11,800 nt of DNA, taken from positions 1 through 11,800 of the forward strand of contig JANXXZ010000113.1 of assembly GCA_025350385.1 (NCBI GenBank), given 5' to 3'. The translations under genes were made by a program, and so were the position numbers. Of the stretch, positions 8,601-11,800 are shown piece by piece; within the stretch, counting starts at the first letter, position 1, and the number at the start of each line of letters is the position of its first letter. The notes under the pieces are model-generated. The model made no database searches. It was not told the DNA's origin and saw only the letters and a program-made list of their open reading frames with translations. This DNA is from Bacteroidales bacterium (lineage in GTDB: Bacteria; Bacteroidota; Bacteroidia; Bacteroidales; UBA4417).

Positions 8601-8751
8601 TTTTCAAAACATCCACGTTTTTCCAGCCTGCGGGCATTTTACCACCCGAAAAGTCCTGGGACCAGAACACCTTTTCCAATTGTCCGAATATTCCCTGGCT
8701 GAAATACAGGTTAAGCGATAAAAAGATGATAAGAATTTTAAATGATCGCAT
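5608..8751 (-). CDS. Secreted multidomain GH31 alpha-glycosidase
   Basis: A 1047-residue glycoside hydrolase family 31 enzyme, retaining and acting on terminal alpha-linked sugars. I use ATG 8751, because the longer frame's TTG at 8787 overlaps the -7 box. Order: signal peptide (1 to about 23); a jelly-roll domain resembling choice-of-anchor J (about 25-213, ending WMVDDV); a CARDB/Ig-like domain (about 217-323); the GH31 N-terminal beta domain (about 330-545); the catalytic barrel (about 545-830); and C-terminal beta domains. Barrel motifs are WILPNDGYGCGY (604-615), WTENG (635-639), CKLDVAWVGAGY with predicted nucleophile Asp658, and WTGDQSGNW with predicted acid/base Asp709. NDGYGCGY and LDVAWVGAGY are unlike classical maltase motifs (WxDMNE). 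From memory they resemble the GH31 branch with alpha-N-acetylgalactosaminidase activity (GH31_18), but alpha-glucosidase or alpha-galactosidase cannot be excluded. No type IX C-terminal signal was recognised. No SusC/SusD pair is nearby. Confidence 0.92.
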   Translation of the reverse strand: MRSFKILIIFLSLNLYFSQGIFGQLEKVFWSQDFSGGKMPAGWKNVDVLKKGNEWIITDQPYPGSYLYQQQAPPIASSSRGFHMQYQAGWITDEDVNSWKKKGVYPDCYIITSPINCKGHEGVVLNFEHTFRWQAEDTVAGNGLFVGVSNDGLNWKEFNVKGSHASTDMFIPRKETINITEVAAGRDSVYLRFYWRGIYAWYWMVDDVALSEPAETDFALLTLASHPESGNNFSAKDHFILTVKNSGRKAINTDFDINCIVDGTKKLKITVPAATFPLLPFSSLDVTFPEIDLTGFPSHKVLFYTHLAGDRNALNDTLRLKITAKETHLGKITDFIPKGNEFDMNCGVSKVKVIFYSNDIFRIWISSDGEFTNPAADDIVVDYGIHSPEISWADKGSYYALNSPLVELRAAKDPVRFTLYDQLTGKILFDEASGITLGSESYQSLNRQKDEDLYGCGMQNGYFAHRGRKILIEKGGGWDDGGRPNPAPFYMSTAGYGAFRNTFDAGAYTFNDTTVLSHNENRFDCFYFYGPTLKNILNGYTRITGRPFLMPRWALSMGDANCYNRGAKGDETKNYKGSGRNGTTPDAISLIADEYVKNRMPRGWILPNDGYGCGYTKLDSVVKELHNRGFYTGLWTENGIEKIAKEVGEYGTRLCKLDVAWVGAGYKFALDGCRAAYNGIENNSDARGFIWSVMGWAGTQRYSTVWTGDQSGNWEYIRFHIPTVIGSGLSAQNCATGDVDGIFGGSDKTYTRDLQWKCFTPVLMSMSGWAKKDKQPYVYGEPYTSINRYYLQLKQRFTPYMYTYCNEAYRTGVPVTRGMVLEFPNDPVAHGRLTQYQFMNGEWLLVAPVYKDEAKRDSIYLPSGQWTDYRNGDVYQGPLWLNNYDAPLDKLPLFVKAGAILPMYPAMYYDGERPADTLTLDIYPSGKSAFRLYEDDGVTRKHRVGEFATTLFTVNADVKGITIEAGAAVGNYIGKYLQRVYLVDVHSPQTPAGVLVDGVKLAALKDKAGFGKCVSGWYFDAGDRKGIVHIKTRFMSTDKAFRINVKK

Positions 8752-8784
8752 ATTCCACTGATTGTTAAATGGTTTGAATGATAG

Positions 8785-8792
8785 CAAAAGTA
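8785..8792 (-). promoter_or_regulatory. Bacteroidota-type -7 box of the GH31 gene
   Basis: The minus strand reads TACTTTTG, an exact TAnnTTTG match. Transcription would begin around 8778, leaving a leader of about 25 bases before ATG 8751. The alternative TTG start (8785-8787) lies within this box, which argues against it. No clear -33 TTTG was found. Confidence 0.5.
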
Positions 8793-8834
8793 AGCTATTG
8801 GCCTGTACTGCTAAGTCCTTGTTAAAAATTTTTG

Positions 8835-9024
8835 TTAAGCCCTGAAAGGGCTTAATATGAATAACCGTGGGTGAAACCCACGGTAGAGATGTCCCTTAAA
8901 TTGCAGCCCCGAAGTGGGCTGAATATCAATTATAAAAAGTTCAACCACTTCCCTGCTGACGCTCATTAGCTGCCTATTCCGTGGGTTAACACCCACGGTT
9001 ATTTAGATTTAGCCACTTCGAGGC
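8835..9024. repeat. Array of short GAA-loop hairpins in a divergent intergenic region
   Basis: Three palindromes follow one another. H1 is ttaagccct-gaa-agggcttaa (8835-8855), a perfect 9-bp stem. H2 is accgtgggt-gaa-acccacggt (8864-8884), also a perfect 9-bp stem. H3 is cagccc/gggctg (8904-8909 with 8916-8921). After a non-palindromic core (about 8922-8977) comes H2', ccgtgggt-taac-acccacgg (8979-8998), which repeats the H2 stem. H3' (9011-9024, agccacttcgaggc) is a degraded inverted copy of H3. Because 8861-8872 (ataaccgtgggt) is the exact reverse complement of 8991-9002, the block is bounded by a 12-bp inverted repeat. It sits between two divergent promoters, so it is not a terminator for either neighbouring gene. 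It resembles dispersed non-coding repeats of Bacteroidota; I infer a REP- or MITE-like element with no transposase present. Confidence 0.7.
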
Positions 9025-9064
9025 AAAAGAATGCAACTCTACAAACTCTTATACTTTCAACCAT

Positions 9065-9218
9065 CCAACACACAATCACAAAAACTAAGGACGCGAAGCA
9101 TCGTGTCTCGACATCTTCAATTCCTCTAACCCGCTTACCCTCCAACCCTCAATCACGAATACTAAGGACTCAAATTATCACGTCCAGCCTCCTTCATTTC
9201 TTCTAACCATTCAACCTT
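9065..9218. repeat. 77-bp imperfect tandem repeat, pyrimidine-rich
   Basis: Copy A is 9065-9141 and copy B 9142-9218. Both begin ccaac..., run through caatcac and actaaggac, and end near tctaacc; shared landmarks are offset by exactly 77 bases (ctaacc at 9126 and 9203). A weaker third start (ccatctctctgacc, from 9219) may follow, and the sequence just before 9065 has similar tcaaccatccaac wording. No coding frame spans it convincingly. It fills the space between the hairpin array and the acyl-CoA synthetase promoter. Confidence 0.65.
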
Positions 9219-9280
9219 CCATCTCTCTGACCTTCCAACCCAATTTTCCATAAAATATTTTTTTTATTTCGTTCTATTAC

Positions 9281-9288
9281 TACCTTTG
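9281..9288 (+). promoter_or_regulatory. Bacteroidota-type -7 box of the acyl-CoA synthetase gene
   Basis: TACCTTTG matches TAnnTTTG exactly and lies 25 bp before ATG 9314, giving a very short leader. The stretch before it (about 9256-9270) is T-rich but contains no exact TTTG at the expected -33 position. Confidence 0.5.
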
Positions 9289-9313
9289 GAGTACAACAAT
9301 TTGTGCATTTACC

Positions 9314-10960
9314 ATGCTTCAAGAAAATTTTGTTAAGTACCTGGAAGATAGCATCACAAAAAACTGGGATTCCGTCGCTCTTTCTGATTACAAAGGCGAA
9401 TCGTTTACATACAGCGAGGTTGGGATTCACATAATGAAACTTCACCGGCTGTTCGAAAATGCCGGTATAAATCAACAGGACAAGATTGCGATTATTGGTA
9501 AGAATTCGTCAAGGTGGGCCATGCTTTATATGGCAATTACTTCGTATGGTGCAGTGGTTGTGCCTGTATTACCCGATTTTAAACCCGCCGACCTGCACCA
9601 GATTATTACCCATTCGGATGCCGTGCTTCTTTTTTCGGATGAATCGCTTTTTGAGAATCTGGAACCGGCTCAAATGATTGGCATTAAAGGGATTATTTCT
9701 ATTAATCATAATAAACTATTATTTGCTGTTTCCGAAAAGCTGAAACAGGCGTATGAGAAAACTGATTTAATGGCTCCGTTCCCGGCTTCAGAGAAGGATG
9801 TTGCCCGGTTCAGTCTACCGGAAGTCACAAATGATAAACTGGCTGTCATAAGTTATACTTCAGGTACTTCAGGCTTTATTAAAGGCGTGATGCTGGAACA
9901 TAACAGCCTTGCAGCAAATATCCGCTATGCCCAAAGGAACATGCCCCTTGTCCCGGGTGATAAGATTGTTTCTTTTCTTCCCCTTGCCCATGCTTTTGGT
10001 TGTGCGTTCGAACTGCTTTTCCCGTTCACTATTGGATGCCATATTACAATCCTTACCAAGACACCTTCACCCCAGATCATCATGGCGGCTTTCCAGGAAA
10101 TAAAACCCGCTCTTATTTTATCGGTGCCGCTGGTGATTGAGAAGATTTTCAAGAAACAGCTTATCCCGGTAATCGGAAAAGTCCATATGAAGATTTTGTT
10201 GATGATTCCCGGGATCAACCACATACTTCTTAAAAAGATCCGTGCAAAACTGATAGCTGTTTTCGGAGGGAATTTCCATGAAATAGTGGTAGGTGGCGCT
10301 CCTTTTAACCTGGAAGCTGAATTGTTCTTCAGAAAAATGAATTTTCCTTTCACTGTTGGTTATGGCATGACTGAATGCGGACCGTTGATAAGCTATACGA
10401 GTTGGGATAAGCTGAAGGTAGGGTCCTCTGGCATTTCGGTTGATACGCTCGAAATGAAAATCAATTCAGCCAACCCGGCTAAGATTCCCGGTGAGATACT
10501 GGTTAGGGGTGAAAATGTGATGCGCGGCTATTATAAGAATGAGGAATTAACCAACGAGATCATCGATATTGAAGGTTGGATGCATACCGGCGATCTCGGC
10601 CTGATGGATTCAGGGGGGAACCTCTTCATTAAGGGACGTTCAAAAAGCATGATTCTTGGCGCAAATGGTAAGAACATTTATCCTGACGAAATAGAATCCA
10701 TCCTTAACAACCAGTTTGCCGTGAGTGAGTCGTTGATTGTTCAGCGTGATGAGAAACTGGTGGCTCTAATTTATGCCGACCCTGAAACAGTTGAGACACA
10801 TAATATTACTCCCGAAATGCTTCAGAAGTTATTTGAGCGGCATATTAAAATTGCCAATCATAAATTGCCAAAATACATGAAAGTATCGGCTGTTGAAATC
10901 CAGCCCACAGAGTTTATAAAGACTCCGAAGCGCAGTATCAAACGATACCTGTATACCTAG
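9314..10960 (+). CDS. AMP-forming long-chain acyl-CoA synthetase-like enzyme
   Basis: A 548-residue adenylate-forming enzyme, most like the short long-chain fatty acid:CoA ligases (FadD type), which activate an acyl group with ATP to acyl-AMP and then acyl-CoA. Motifs: the P-loop YTSGTSGFIKG (181-191); FLPLAHAFG (221-229), typical of acyl-CoA ligases; GYGMTECGP (349-357); GEILVRGENVMRGYY (393-407); GWMHTGDLG with ribose-binding Asp427 (421-429); the hinge GRSKSMI (441-447); and NGKNIYPDEIE (451-461). The C-terminal motif is IKTPKRSIKRYLY (535-547). By simple alignment to the usual KTxxGKIxR, the catalytic-lysine position is Ser541, with Lys539 and Lys543 beside it. There is no signal peptide or carrier domain. 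It is a single gene with its own -7 box; ftcD downstream is 137 bp away with a separate promoter. The exact acyl substrate is unknown. Confidence 0.9.
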   Translation: MLQENFVKYLEDSITKNWDSVALSDYKGESFTYSEVGIHIMKLHRLFENAGINQQDKIAIIGKNSSRWAMLYMAITSYGAVVVPVLPDFKPADLHQIITHSDAVLLFSDESLFENLEPAQMIGIKGIISINHNKLLFAVSEKLKQAYEKTDLMAPFPASEKDVARFSLPEVTNDKLAVISYTSGTSGFIKGVMLEHNSLAANIRYAQRNMPLVPGDKIVSFLPLAHAFGCAFELLFPFTIGCHITILTKTPSPQIIMAAFQEIKPALILSVPLVIEKIFKKQLIPVIGKVHMKILLMIPGINHILLKKIRAKLIAVFGGNFHEIVVGGAPFNLEAELFFRKMNFPFTVGYGMTECGPLISYTSWDKLKVGSSGISVDTLEMKINSANPAKIPGEILVRGENVMRGYYKNEELTNEIIDIEGWMHTGDLGLMDSGGNLFIKGRSKSMILGANGKNIYPDEIESILNNQFAVSESLIVQRDEKLVALIYADPETVETHNITPEMLQKLFERHIKIANHKLPKYMKVSAVEIQPTEFIKTPKRSIKRYLYT

Positions 10961-11019
10961 ACTTTCGGAGTACTTGATTTCTTTTTTCCCGGACAACCCA
11001 TCTTTGCGGCAGCAATTAT

Positions 11020-11048
11020 TTTGTAATTCATCTATATCACTACTTTTG
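11020..11048 (+). promoter_or_regulatory. Bacteroidota-type promoter of ftcD
   Basis: TTTG (11020-11023) and TACTTTTG (11041-11048) give both elements of the Bacteroidota sigma-factor consensus, with a 17-base spacer that is slightly shorter than typical. Transcription would start near 11054, leaving a leader of about 45 bases before ATG 11098. This suggests ftcD is transcribed independently of the upstream acyl-CoA synthetase. Confidence 0.6.
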
Positions 11049-11097
11049 CAAAGCAATAGCAGAATGGTTATATCCCTAATGATTTGAATCTGTGAGT

Positions 11098-11800
11098 ATG
11101 AAACAACTTATTGAATGTGTACCCAATTTTAGTGAAGGTCGCAATATGGCGATCATCAAACAGATTACTGACCAGGTAGAAAAAGTAGAGGGTGTTCGTT
11201 TACTGGATGTTGATCCTGGTGTCGCAACCAACCGAACGGTGGTTACTTTTGTCGGTGAACCGGAAGCGGTAATTGAGGCTGCTTTTCATGCTGTCAAAAA
11301 AGCTTCCGAAATAATTGACATGCGTTCCCATAAAGGGGAGCATCCGCGCTTCGGTGCTACAGATGTCTGCCCGTTGGTACCAATCGCCGGGATCAGCATG
11401 GAAGAAGTTGTAGAATATGCAAGGAAACTTGCCAAAAGGATTGGTGAAGAATTGGGTATTCCGGTATACTGTTATGAAAATGCAGCTTATTCGCCAGAAC
11501 GTCGTAACCTGGCCAATAACCGTTCTGGAGAATATGAAGGGCTGGCAAAGAAACTGAGCGATCCCCGCTGGAAACCGGATTTTGGTCCTTGCGCGTTTAA
11601 TGAAAAGGTTGCAGTTACAGGTGCAACAGCTTTGGGCGCCCGTGATTTCCTGGTAGCTTACAATGTAAACCTGAACACCACATCTACGCGTCGGGCAAAC
11701 GCTGTTGCTTTTGATATCCGAGAAAAAGGAAGGCCGGTGCGTGAAGGCAATCCTTTTACCGGGAAAATTAAGAAAGACGAAAATGGTAAGGAAATCTGGG
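11098..11800 (+). CDS. ftcD: Glutamate formimidoyltransferase, 3'-truncated by window edge
   Basis: FtcD transfers the formimino group of N-formimino-L-glutamate to tetrahydrofolate, yielding glutamate and 5-formimino-tetrahydrofolate, the step after HutI in this version of histidine degradation. The frame is open from ATG 11098 to the window end (234 codons). Conserved blocks: LIECVPNFSEGR (4-15), LLDVDPGVATNRTVVTFVG (35-53), IDMRSHKGEHPRFGATDVCP (73-92) with His82 at the position of the catalytic His known in mammalian FTCD, PVYCYENAAYSPERRNLA, DPRWKPDFGP, and GARDFLVAYNVNLNT. These cover the N-terminal subdomain and the start of the C-terminal subdomain of the formiminotransferase. Whether a cyclodeaminase domain or a separate fchA gene follows cannot be seen. 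No strong ribosome binding site precedes the start, as is usual in this phylum. Confidence 0.96.
   Translation, partial: MKQLIECVPNFSEGRNMAIIKQITDQVEKVEGVRLLDVDPGVATNRTVVTFVGEPEAVIEAAFHAVKKASEIIDMRSHKGEHPRFGATDVCPLVPIAGISMEEVVEYARKLAKRIGEELGIPVYCYENAAYSPERRNLANNRSGEYEGLAKKLSDPRWKPDFGPCAFNEKVAVTGATALGARDFLVAYNVNLNTTSTRRANAVAFDIREKGRPVREGNPFTGKIKKDENGKEIW

Noticed and set aside
8752..8787. TTG-initiated 12-residue extension of the GH31 protein
   Set aside because: The TTG lies in the probable -7 box, and the signal peptide begins naturally at ATG 8751 (MRSFKILIIF).
8835..9024. CRISPR array or Rho-independent terminator
   Set aside because: The palindromes differ from each other and have no equal-length spacers. 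They sit upstream of both flanking genes with no T-run after the stems.
9203..9475. Minus-strand 90-codon open frame overlapping the start of the acyl-CoA synthetase
   Set aside because: It overlaps the conserved synthetase start and the 77-bp repeat, and shows no motif or promoter.
1..11800. A new defence or biosynthetic island
   Set aside because: No nuclease-helicase pair, toxin-antitoxin, reverse transcriptase, integrase or multi-enzyme cluster is visible. The lone EEP protein is a lipoprotein outside any such context.

Overview
The window looks like a chromosomal segment from a member of the Bacteroidota, probably Bacteroidales-like. The reasons are promoter -7 boxes of the form TAnnTTTG in front of several genes, no strong Shine-Dalgarno sequences at starts, a lipobox lipoprotein, a secreted multidomain GH31 enzyme, and closest-looking protein families typical of that phylum. 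No tRNA, rRNA, CRISPR array, transposase or phage gene was seen.

Layout from left to right. (1) The 3' part of hutI (imidazolonepropionase, + strand) ends at 940. (2) A minus-strand cluster, cutC -> alpha/beta hydrolase -> small four-helix membrane protein (3194 down to 1106), is spaced like an operon and converges on hutI. (3) A lipoprotein of the endonuclease/exonuclease/phosphatase fold (+, 3392-4531) converges with (4) an exported Lys/Ala/Glu-rich protein (-, 4569-5201). The latter joins a small HxxxC...CxxC domain to a long charged helix built from a 40-residue higher-order repeat. (5) After 406 bp without a gene comes a 3.1-kb secreted GH31 glycosidase (-, 5608-8751). (6) A 560-bp divergent intergenic region holds two promoter-like boxes, an array of short perfect hairpins (8835-9024) and a 77-bp imperfect tandem repeat (9065-9218). 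(7) A long-chain acyl-CoA synthetase-like enzyme (+, 9314-10960) follows. (8) The 5' part of ftcD (glutamate formimidoyltransferase, +) starts at 11098 and runs off the window.

hutI and ftcD act in the same histidine-to-glutamate pathway: HutI makes N-formimino-L-glutamate and FtcD moves its formimino group to tetrahydrofolate. They flank the window on the same strand but are separated by about 10 kb of apparently unrelated genes, and ftcD has its own promoter-like sequence. The genes between do not form an obvious single pathway; they look like ordinary housekeeping or accessory genes in several transcription units. I see no clear novel defence, mobile or biosynthetic system. The items most worth a second look are the hairpin array, the helical-repeat protein, the GH31 architecture and specificity, and the split histidine-utilisation locus.

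Two minus-strand genes have longer open frames that begin at TTG (2420 and 8787). I use the downstream ATG in both cases, and for the GH31 gene the TTG lies inside the likely -7 promoter box.
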